6,511 nt of DNA from Actinomycetes bacterium (GTDB lineage Bacteria; Actinomycetota; Actinomycetes; Nanopelagicales; Nanopelagicaceae). How positions within the stretch are numbered: the first letter of the stretch is position 1; each line of letters opens with the position of its first letter. The notes under the pieces are model-generated. The model was not told the DNA's origin. It saw nothing but the letters and a program-made list of their open reading frames with translations, and made no database searches. This document shows, one piece after another, positions 1 through 5,439 of the stretch. The stretch lies in NCBI GenBank assembly GCA_014190175.1, contig BJFZ01000065.1, forward strand, positions 1-6,511, written 5' to 3'. The position numbers were made by a program, and so were the translations under genes.

Positions 1-386
1 AGCACAGAATTTTTATGCCAGGTGGAGTAATTGACCCAGAAATTGTCTTCGCAGTTAACCCCTTGCCTGATAAAGATGGCTGGGCATCGAGCATGCAAAT
101 TCATCCAGATGGTAGTGCCGATTTTGTGCGCCATAAGCCAGCGGAGTTTGCACATAGCCTTCGTTGGATCTGCCGCAGTGGAGACCAAGTGGCTTTGGGG
201 CTGTTGCTGCCTTCAACTGCTGAGCCAGGCGGCTATTTAGCCGAACGTGCAAAGGGAAATCTATTGATACTCAACGCACAAGCTGAGGCACATTTTGCAT
301 ATGAATGCGGAGCTTTAGACGCCTCTGCCGCTACACAACTGTCGAAGGAAATCATAGAAGTGCGCTGTAAGGGTAACCATAAGTAA
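1..386 (+). CDS. C-terminal part of a probable aldose-epimerase-like (galactose mutarotase fold) protein, 5' truncated
   Basis: The reading frame is open from the left edge (first full codon at 3) to TAA at 384-386. The gene therefore begins outside the window, and the ATG at 15 is probably internal. About 127 residues are visible. Segments such as NPLPDKDGWA, MQIHPDGSADF, LRWICRSGDQ and LPSTAEPGGY, then a KGN...L strand and a final CGALD, look like the closing beta strands of galactose-mutarotase-fold sugar epimerase-like proteins. This rests on remembered family patterns. The catalytic His and Glu that would establish epimerase activity cannot be identified here. No signal peptide or membrane segment is seen. 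The next gene converges on it with an 11-nt gap, so the two are not an operon. A sugar-related role is a guess; another beta-sandwich protein is possible. Confidence 0.5.
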   Translation, partial: HRIFMPGGVIDPEIVFAVNPLPDKDGWASSMQIHPDGSADFVRHKPAEFAHSLRWICRSGDQVALGLLLPSTAEPGGYLAERAKGNLLILNAQAEAHFAYECGALDASAATQLSKEIIEVRCKGNHK

Positions 387-397
387 AACGTAAATAG

Positions 398-1195
398 TTA
401 GAGAGAATTTAGAAAATTATCTGAGGCGTCCATCTGGCTAATAATTTGCTTCGCACGCTGGCGAATAGAATCGGAAACACCTTCACCAATAGCCAATCTA
501 AAAGGTGTATTGAGATTAGTAACTGCGGCAACAATTGCCTCCACACATTTATCTGGATTCGGACTTTTATTACCGTGCCATGTGAGCCATTCATCAATTT
601 TATTCCATTGTGCTATATATTTTTGCGTAGAGTTTTTGTCTTTTGCTTGCGGGCTGTGACGTGCAATCTCTGTGCGAAAGTTACCGGGTTCAATCACAAC
701 GACTCTAACACCGTCCGATGCAACTTCTTCCTGAAGTGCCTCACTAGCCCCTTCTAAAGCAAATTTTGAAGCGTTGTAGGCACCAAACATCGCTTCCGCA
801 ATCTGTCCTGAGTCGCTAGAGATTTGTACAATCACACCAGCACCTTTACGCAACATGGAAAGGGATTGCCTTACGAGATTCATTGCACCAATCACATTTA
901 CGTTGAGCTGATGAGTTATTTCATCGCTTGAAAGTTCTTCCCAAGGTCCCACTTGGCAGATTCCTGCATTGTTTATTAGGGCATCCAATTTCCCCCAACG
1001 GTTTTTGACAACCTGGTCAATGCGCGCAAGATCTGTGGGCGACGTGATATCGGCAAGTACACAGGTCCATGGCACACCGACCCCATGCGACTCCTGTCTA
1101 ATAGTGCCAATCACATCCCAGCCACGCTCGTGCAAACTCTGGGCTATTCCACGGCCAAGCCCCGTGGAGGTGCCAGTAATTAGGGCGTTTTGCAT
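398..1195 (-). CDS. Short-chain dehydrogenase/reductase (classical SDR family oxidoreductase)
   Basis: A complete 265-residue cytosolic protein of normal length for classical SDRs, which are NAD(P)-dependent oxidoreductases of alcohols, ketones or sugars. The Rossmann glycine motif TGTSTGLG is at residues 7-14, NNAG at 75-78, and the helix-4 Asn at about 100. The catalytic Ser is at 127, with YNASK (Tyr140, Lys144) 13 residues on, followed by PGNFRT at 170-175. The full Asn-Ser-Tyr-Lys tetrad is present, so the enzyme should be active. Arg33 just after the second beta strand suggests, but does not prove, NADP(H) preference. Substrate is unknown. The ATG start is bounded by an in-frame TAG three codons upstream; no clear Shine-Dalgarno precedes it. 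The gene diverges from the transporter operon across a 241-bp region and may share its control, but nothing links its chemistry to that operon. Confidence 0.93.
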   Translation of the reverse strand: MQNALITGTSTGLGRGIAQSLHERGWDVIGTIRQESHGVGVPWTCVLADITSPTDLARIDQVVKNRWGKLDALINNAGICQVGPWEELSSDEITHQLNVNVIGAMNLVRQSLSMLRKGAGVIVQISSDSGQIAEAMFGAYNASKFALEGASEALQEEVASDGVRVVVIEPGNFRTEIARHSPQAKDKNSTQKYIAQWNKIDEWLTWHGNKSPNPDKCVEAIVAAVTNLNTPFRLAIGEGVSDSIRQRAKQIISQMDASDNFLNSL

Positions 1196-1214
1196 GTTAA
1201 GAGGCTATCAGTGG

Positions 1215-1284
1215 GTTTTGGATAAATCAGTACCGTGAATAACGAATTAAAGAGCTATTTGATGCTTGACACCCGTTTTGGATA
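1215..1284. repeat. 10-bp direct repeat pair in the divergent intergenic region
   Basis: GTTTTGGATA occurs at 1215-1224 and again at 1275-1284, exactly 60 bp start to start. The second copy lies in the spacer between the proposed -35 and -10 boxes of the operon promoter. The first lies about 20 bp upstream of the SDR start codon on its 5' side. A pair placed near both divergent genes could be a regulator site, but the 10-bp match could also be chance in an AT-rich region. Confidence 0.4.
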
Positions 1285-1294
1285 GGGTTAACTT
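1266..1294 (+). promoter_or_regulatory. Candidate sigma-70-type promoter of the transporter operon
   Basis: A perfect -35 box TTGACA (1266-1271) is followed after 17 nt by TAACTT (1289-1294), which fits the loose TANNNT form of actinobacterial -10 boxes. Transcription would begin near 1301, giving a leader of about 136 nt before the binding-protein start. A second, overlapping candidate is TTAACT (1288-1293) with TAAAAT (1312-1317) at 18-nt spacing, or TATAAA (1310-1315) at 16 nt; its -10 lies in the centre of the inverted repeat. The sequence alone does not decide between them. Confidence 0.5.
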
Positions 1295-1297
1295 ATG

Positions 1298-1335
1298 AAA
1301 AGTAAGTAGTATAAAATAATACGCTACTTACTTTT
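1298..1335. promoter_or_regulatory. 12-bp perfect inverted repeat at the promoter/leader start, operator-like
   Basis: The arms AAAAGTAAGTAG (1298-1309) and CTACTTACTTTT (1324-1335) are perfect reverse complements separated by 14 AT-rich nt containing TATAAAAT. The site covers the predicted transcription start of one promoter candidate and flanks the -10 of the other, where a dimeric repressor would act. Being AT-rich and without a T run beyond the arm, it makes a poor terminator, and a terminator is not needed between divergent genes. If transcribed it could also form a weak first hairpin of the leader RNA. Confidence 0.55.
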
Positions 1336-1417
1336 AAGATTCGGTTCTTAGCCAATCCCGAGGCGAAGCCGAGATTGCATCAAAAGATGCAATCTTTTCA
1401 AAGCTGGTTAAGCCAGC
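1336..1417 (+). ncRNA. Structured 5' leader of the transporter operon (possible attenuator or riboswitch-like element)
   Basis: Several helices can be drawn. GG/CC arms at 1343-1344 and 1352-1353 close a small loop. CAATC (1353-1357) pairs with GATTG (1373-1377) around a GGC-GAA-GCC mini-hairpin (1362-1370). A 10-bp hairpin spans 1372-1395. GCTGG (1403-1407) pairs with CCAGC (1413-1417) just before the ribosome-binding region. The CAATC/GATTG helix and the 10-bp hairpin share 1373-1377, so they exclude each other, as in terminator/antiterminator switches. I could not match it to a riboswitch class I know; the purine, TPP and guanidine-I consensus elements I remember are not visible. Function is inferred only from structure and position. 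Confidence 0.4.
1372..1398 (+). terminator. Terminator-like hairpin in the operon leader
   Basis: AGATTGCATC (1372-1381) and GATGCAATCT (1386-1395) form a perfect 10-bp stem with an AAAA loop, followed directly by T residues (TTTT over 1395-1398, then CAAAG). The stem is strong for this base composition, but the U tract is short, so termination would be partial or conditional. It sits 38 nt before the binding-protein start, the position expected of an attenuator. As DNA the same symmetry could be a repressor operator. Confidence 0.45.
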
Positions 1418-1436
1418 AAGAAAGAGAGTAAAGAAT

Positions 1437-2627
1437 ATGCACGATTCACTAGATGAGCTGAGAAATGCAAAGTTAAATGCACCCGTAAGTCGACGGTATG
1501 TCCTGAACTCAATTTTGGGCGTCAGCGCTGTGGCAGCTATGGGCCCACTTCTTGCTGCATGTGCAAAATCAGATAGTTCGACTGAGGCTGCATCAGGTGG
1601 CAAACTTGGAGGGGAGTTGAACTTTATTGGTTACTCCGGTGAAGATGCTGCAACCGTAGCAAAGGATTTCTTGACTAAAAATGGTATTACAGTAAAACCA
1701 ACATTTATCGCTTCACCAGATGAACCATTAACAAAATTTAAAACTGGCGGAAGAGGACAACTCGATATTATTTCTGACAACAAGGATTTTCAGCGCTCAC
1801 TTTTAGCTGCAGGAGAAGAGCTCTATCAGGCACTAGATCTCTCTCGAATTCCAAATGCGGCTGGTCTTTTTCCAGCATTTGCTAGTGCAGAGTGGTTGAC
1901 AAAGGATGGAAATGTTTATGGAGTTCCATTGATTTGGGGCGATGAACCATGTGTGTATAACCCTGCTAAATGGGATGGTGTTCCAGCTAAGTACACTGAT
2001 TTCGCAGATAAGAAGTTTAAGGGTGAGTTAGTTATGGTCGATGATGCGGTGGCAAATACTTGGCTATGGGCAAAATCGATGGGGATTGCAGATCCAAGTC
2101 GTATGACTCAAAAGCAAATAGATGCAACAATTAAAGAGATGTTAAAAACTAAGCCGAATGTTGTCACCTTCTCAGCTTCACTCGGTGATCAGGCTGATGT
2201 ATTAGTTCGCGGAGATGCTTCCATTGCAATTGGTGGTTGGGCATACCAGATTGTGTTAGCCGAAAAGAAAGGTGTGACACTCAAGTCGGCTTCACCTGCT
2301 ACTGATGGCACTTTCTATTGGTCTGATGCATACGGAATAGCTATAGATGCACCAAATATTGACAATGCTTACGCATTCATTAACTATATGATGTCACCTG
2401 AGGCAAATGCTGCAATCGCCACCGAACTTGGTTCCGGAGCAACCATTACCGCAGCAGTTGATAAATTAGATGCAAATACCAAGGGTCTATATGACTACTC
2501 AATCGTTGCCCAACCCGGGGGTGGAGTACTTGGTAGTCAGGTCGTTACCCCACCTATCAACGATGATGGCGATATTGTAGGAATGCCTAAGTGGGTTAAA
2601 GCCTGGGAAGCATTCAAGCTTGGCTAA
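1437..2627 (+). CDS. PotD/PotF-like extracellular solute-binding lipoprotein of an ABC importer
   Basis: 396 residues. An 18-residue N-region precedes a twin-arginine motif SRRYVLN (Arg19, Arg20), a hydrophobic segment (about 22-41) and a lipobox LAAC with Cys42, indicating Tat export and lipid anchoring outside the membrane. The mature part follows the spermidine/putrescine-binding fold: opening LNF strand at 61-63, LDLSRIPN near 133-140, VDDA at 201-204, GGW at 266-268, YWSD at 294-297, and the closing 'APN.DNAYAFINYMMSPE' type segment. From remembered E. coli PotD contacts aligned by eye, Trp255 and Asp257 correspond to Trp295 and Asp297. Trp34, Tyr37 and Glu171 appear replaced by Tyr66, Glu69 and Ala206, so the ligand may not be a polyamine. 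It is first in the operon; only weak GAGAG (1424-1428) lies before the ATG. Confidence 0.88.
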   Translation: MHDSLDELRNAKLNAPVSRRYVLNSILGVSAVAAMGPLLAACAKSDSSTEAASGGKLGGELNFIGYSGEDAATVAKDFLTKNGITVKPTFIASPDEPLTKFKTGGRGQLDIISDNKDFQRSLLAAGEELYQALDLSRIPNAAGLFPAFASAEWLTKDGNVYGVPLIWGDEPCVYNPAKWDGVPAKYTDFADKKFKGELVMVDDAVANTWLWAKSMGIADPSRMTQKQIDATIKEMLKTKPNVVTFSASLGDQADVLVRGDASIAIGGWAYQIVLAEKKGVTLKSASPATDGTFYWSDAYGIAIDAPNIDNAYAFINYMMSPEANAAIATELGSGATITAAVDKLDANTKGLYDYSIVAQPGGGVLGSQVVTPPINDDGDIVGMPKWVKAWEAFKLG

Positions 2628-2643
2628 GACAGAATCTGATGGA

Positions 2644-2697
2644 TTGCGGCGCCAGTATTTCTCTGCGGTTAGTGAAATATGAACAACGGCGCCGCAA
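2644..2697 (+). promoter_or_regulatory. Intercistronic hairpin enclosing the start codon of the first permease gene
   Basis: TTGCGGCGCC (2644-2653) is perfectly complementary to GGCGCCGCAA (2688-2697), a 10-bp GC-rich stem. Inside it TATTTC (2656-2661) pairs with GAAATA (2674-2679), extended by a G-U pair 2655/2680, leaving a 12-nt loop (2662-2673). The permease ATG (2679-2681) begins in the inner helix and the outer arm reaches into codons 4-7. The structure would hold back permease translation and could protect the upstream binding-protein mRNA from 3' decay. It has no U tract, so it is not a classic terminator. Confidence 0.6.
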
Positions 2698-3527
2698 CTC
2701 GTCGACTACTTTTGCCTGGATCGAGTTTTTATGTAATTTTTTTTATAATTCCCTTCATAATTCTTGGATTATATAGTTTCTGGACTCAAGTCAATTTTAA
2801 GATGCATCCTGGTTTTACCTTAGATCACTACTATGAAGTATTAACGACATCTCTTTATGGTGGTGTTTTTCTGCGCACGATTGTTGTGGCGTTTTTAACC
2901 TCAATTATCGTGGTACCTATCGCATATTTTTTGTCCTACATAATGCAGTTTGTTTTTCCTCGTAAGGGAAGGATTTTGTTTGATGTAATTCTTGTATCGA
3001 TGTTTAGTGGATATCTCGTTCGAATTTATGCTTGGAGAACTATTCTCGGCAAAGAGGGCCTCCTTAACTCTGCTCTGATTCAACTTCGAATCATCACTAA
3101 GCCTATTACATTCTTGATTTTTAGTAATTGGTCTATCGGGATTACACTCGTTGGATTATTAATTCCCTTAGCACTTTTGCCTATTTCATCTTCGATGGTT
3201 AATGTGTCAAAAGATCACCTAGAGGTGGCTGAAGACCTTGGCTCGAGAGGATTGAGGATGCATCGGACAATTCTTATTCCTATGGTCTTGCCAGGCATAA
3301 GTACTGCCTTTGCTATTTCATTTATCCTGGCAGCCGGAGATTTTGTGGTCCCACGAATGGTTGGTGGCACTAATGGCGTCATGGTTGGTAATTTAATTGC
3401 CGATCAATTCAAAGGTTTGGCACCAAATTGGCCCCTCGGTGCGGCATTGGCCATTTGCGTTCTAGCAATTCTGATTGCAATTCACTCAATAACAATGCGT
3501 CTAGTCCGAGAGTTTACTCGATGGTAA
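2679..3527 (+). CDS. ABC transporter permease, PotB-like (spermidine/putrescine class)
   Basis: A 282-residue inner-membrane permease, one half of the translocation channel. About six hydrophobic segments are visible, near residues 12-34, 62-88, 98-118, 150-170, 203-225 and 252-272. The cytoplasmic EAA loop that docks onto the ATPase is EVAEDLG at 182-188, continuing into ILIPMVLPG. The opening RRLLLPG followed by a hydrophobic segment is typical of PotB-type permeases. The ATG is the only reasonable start: an in-frame TGA (2673-2675) lies one codon upstream. No good Shine-Dalgarno is present, and the start lies in a hairpin. It begins 51 nt after the binding-protein stop, and its last 7 nt overlap the next permease gene, indicating translational coupling. 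Substrate cannot be read from this subunit. Confidence 0.92.
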   Translation: MNNGAATRRLLLPGSSFYVIFFIIPFIILGLYSFWTQVNFKMHPGFTLDHYYEVLTTSLYGGVFLRTIVVAFLTSIIVVPIAYFLSYIMQFVFPRKGRILFDVILVSMFSGYLVRIYAWRTILGKEGLLNSALIQLRIITKPITFLIFSNWSIGITLVGLLIPLALLPISSSMVNVSKDHLEVAEDLGSRGLRMHRTILIPMVLPGISTAFAISFILAAGDFVVPRMVGGTNGVMVGNLIADQFKGLAPNWPLGAALAICVLAILIAIHSITMRLVREFTRW

Positions 3528-4339
3528 ATTCGCTCATGTTAATAAGTAAGAGGCAACTTAAGCGATCACTGCGAAACCTTGCTCCAGGAATCTTTGTTGG
3601 AGTTGTTCTTACCTATCTCTTTGCTCCCGTTATTGTTACCGTCTTGTTCTCATTCACGACATCTCCCAGGTTGAGTCTGCCGATTGAAGGCTTTACATTT
3701 GAGTGGTACAAAAGCGCCTTTGGTAATCCTTTATTCGTAGATGCGATGCGAAATACTTTAATCTTGGCCCTTGTATCGGCGGTAGTGGCAGTCTTATTTG
3801 GAACCTCTTTTGCATTCGGCATCACCAGGCTGAAGGGACGTCAAAGGCACTTTGCGTTGACCACCAGTTTATTACCCGCTGCCATCCCTGTGCTCGTACT
3901 CGGTATTTCACTAGCCGTATTCTTTTCAGGAATTGGTAGTAAACAAGGAATCATAAATGCTGCTATAGGGCATGCAGTACTTTCAATGCCTTTTGTGATC
4001 CTCACGATGAATGCGCGGTTAGAAACCTTTGATTTCACTACCCTAGAGGCCGCCAGGGACTTAGGGGCATCACCGTTGCAAACTTTCAGAGACATAACTT
4101 TGCCACTTATAAGGACTGCCGTTATTGGTGCTGGCCTCTTAGCCATAGCGCTCTCTCTGGATGAATTTGTGGTCACTTGGTTCAACATCGGAAATGAAAT
4201 GACAATTCCTATTTTGATTTGGGGATTGCTCAGGCGCGGAATTGATCCTTCAATTAATGCTTTAGCGAGCGTAGTCCTAGTTTCACTTATTATTATCGTG
4301 ACGGTATCAAATCGGCTCACCAACCGGACGGAAAAATAG
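3521..4339 (+). CDS. ABC transporter permease, PotC-like (spermidine/putrescine class)
   Basis: The second channel subunit, 272 residues from the ATG at 3521. Hydrophobic segments lie near residues 22-45, 75-100, 112-136, 147-165, 197-217 and 245-265. The EAA loop is textbook: EAARDLG at 176-182, with I192 and LP at 194-195 at the usual spacing. A short basic N-terminus (KRQLKRSLR) precedes the first membrane segment. I chose 3521 because ATGGTAA overlaps the stop of the upstream permease by 7 nt, a coupling arrangement. An in-frame ATG at 3428 would overlap that gene by 100 nt and add residues unlike the family, and ATG 3536 would drop five codons without gaining a ribosome-binding site. The gene pairs with the preceding permease as a heterodimer and ends 3 nt before the ATPase gene. 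Confidence 0.92.
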   Translation: MVNSLMLISKRQLKRSLRNLAPGIFVGVVLTYLFAPVIVTVLFSFTTSPRLSLPIEGFTFEWYKSAFGNPLFVDAMRNTLILALVSAVVAVLFGTSFAFGITRLKGRQRHFALTTSLLPAAIPVLVLGISLAVFFSGIGSKQGIINAAIGHAVLSMPFVILTMNARLETFDFTTLEAARDLGASPLQTFRDITLPLIRTAVIGAGLLAIALSLDEFVVTWFNIGNEMTIPILIWGLLRRGIDPSINALASVVLVSLIIIVTVSNRLTNRTEK

Positions 4340-4342
4340 AAT

Positions 4343-5437
4343 ATGAAGCAACTTGGTGTACAAATTACTGGTATCAGCAAAGTTTTTGGTGCGCATACCG
4401 TACTTCACAACATCAATCTGAGCATCAATTCAGGAGAATTTGTATCCCTCCTTGGTCCAAGTGGCTGCGGAAAAACCACCCTTTTGCGAATTATCTCTGG
4501 ATTTGAAGAGGCAAATAGTGGCACTGTTCAGATTCATGGGGTAGATGTCACAAACACCCCACCGCACCTTCGAAATACAAATATTGTTTTTCAACGAGGT
4601 GCGCTTTTCCCTCACATGAATGTTGCAGAAAATATTGGGTACAGCTTGAAGCTCCGTAAGTTATCAAAAGCCCAGATAGCTACGCGAGTTGAAGAGATGC
4701 TAGTACTTGTAAAGCTAGAGGGGTTGGCAAGTCGTGGCGCAAGTGAGTTAAGTGGCGGACAACTTCAGCGAGTTGCACTCGCGCGCGCACTTGCATCTGA
4801 ACCAAGTGTCCTATTGTTAGATGAACCACTATCAGCCTTGGATTTGAAGCTTCGCCAGCATATGCAACTGGAGCTTCGAACGATTCAACGTCAACTTGGT
4901 GCAACCTTTATTTATGTCACTCATGACCAAACTGAAGCACTAGTGATGTCGGATCGAATAGCTGTAATGAATGAAGGAAGAATTGTCCAAGTGGGCTCTC
5001 CTCGAGAGATTTATGCTAATCCCGCTAGTGAGTTTGCCTCGGATTTTATAGGTGAAACGAACCTCTTTCATGGCATAGTTGTTCAGATAGATGATGGATC
5101 GGTGCACATTAGACTAGCAACAGGAGCGATGCTTTTTGGTAGAGGTGTAAATCTAAATATTGGACAGCCAGTAACTTTGTCGGTAAGACCTGAATCAATT
5201 CGTGTTACTACATCTGCTTCATTGGATTCATCTAGTTCGAGGATCAGTGGGCGTATTCTGGATGTAATCTTCCTTGGAAGTCGAACCCGCCTTCAAATAG
5301 ACATTGGTGAAGGCACGGTCGTTTTAGCCGATCTTGGAGATGAAGAGTCAATCGACCTAAGCATTGGCAGCAGCGTTGAACTCTCATGGCAAATTCACCA
5401 AGCACATGTATGGCAATTAGAATCAGGGGGAAATTAG
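4343..5437 (+). CDS. ABC transporter ATP-binding protein, PotA-like (with C-terminal TOBE domain)
   Basis: A 364-residue cytoplasmic ATPase that powers the importer as a dimer. Walker A GPSGCGKTT is at 38-46, Q-loop Gln84, signature LSGGQ at 136-140, Walker B VLLLDE at 156-161, D-loop SALD at 164-167 and switch His194. The segment 'GRIVQVGSPREIYANP' and the following FIGETN mark the PotA/MalK/FbpC-type subfamily. A C-terminal TOBE-like region (about 240-360, including LSVRPESI near 279-286) fits the length of about 360. After the Q-loop the protein reads FQRGALFPH where relatives usually have FQ-x-YALFPH, so an aromatic is replaced by Gly. All catalytic residues are intact. The gene starts 3 nt after the permease stop, and the hydrolase gene starts 2 nt after its own stop. 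Confidence 0.95.
   Translation: MKQLGVQITGISKVFGAHTVLHNINLSINSGEFVSLLGPSGCGKTTLLRIISGFEEANSGTVQIHGVDVTNTPPHLRNTNIVFQRGALFPHMNVAENIGYSLKLRKLSKAQIATRVEEMLVLVKLEGLASRGASELSGGQLQRVALARALASEPSVLLLDEPLSALDLKLRQHMQLELRTIQRQLGATFIYVTHDQTEALVMSDRIAVMNEGRIVQVGSPREIYANPASEFASDFIGETNLFHGIVVQIDDGSVHIRLATGAMLFGRGVNLNIGQPVTLSVRPESIRVTTSASLDSSSSRISGRILDVIFLGSRTRLQIDIGEGTVVLADLGDEESIDLSIGSSVELSWQIHQAHVWQLESGGN
5426..5430 (+). promoter_or_regulatory. Shine-Dalgarno-like GGGGG for the amidohydrolase gene
   Basis: AGGGGGAAA lies inside the last codons of the ATPase gene, with its G run ending 9 nt before the ATG at 5440. It is the clearest ribosome-binding site in the window and supports 5440 over the in-frame ATG at 5452. 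The other operon genes lack a comparable site. Confidence 0.6.
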
Positions 5438-5439
5438 GC

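Noticed and set aside
380..420. Bidirectional terminator between the convergent genes
   Set aside because: The 11-nt gap and flanks are AT-rich, but I found no stem of useful length followed by a T run on either strand.
1295..1309. Four-codon ORF (MKSK, stop) as a leader peptide
   Set aside because: It begins directly after the proposed -10 box, so it would probably lie upstream of the transcript start. It has no ribosome-binding site and no regulatory codon pattern.
1338..1436. In-frame N-terminal extension of the binding protein through the leader
   Set aside because: The frame has no stop back to TAA at 1335-1337 but contains no ATG, GTG or TTG. The Tat motif is already at a normal distance from ATG 1437.
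1334..1603. 89-residue minus-strand ORF over the leader and binding-protein start
   Set aside because: It is antisense to the convincing Tat lipoprotein signal region and has no recognisable domain or start signal, so it is best read as a shadow frame.
3428..3520. Upstream ATG at 3428 as the start of the second permease
   Set aside because: It would overlap the first permease by 100 nt and add residues unlike a permease N-terminus. ATG 3521, with a 7-nt overlap, gives a normal PotC-like start.
3841..4380. 179-residue minus-strand ORF across the second permease
   Set aside because: It is antisense to a clear permease with an EAA loop, and its translation shows no family motif.
1437..5437. 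Naming the transporter genes potD, potB, potC and potA with spermidine/putrescine as substrate
   Set aside because: Family membership is clear, but key pocket residues seem changed and the operon adds a hydrolase, so a firm polyamine assignment would go beyond the evidence.
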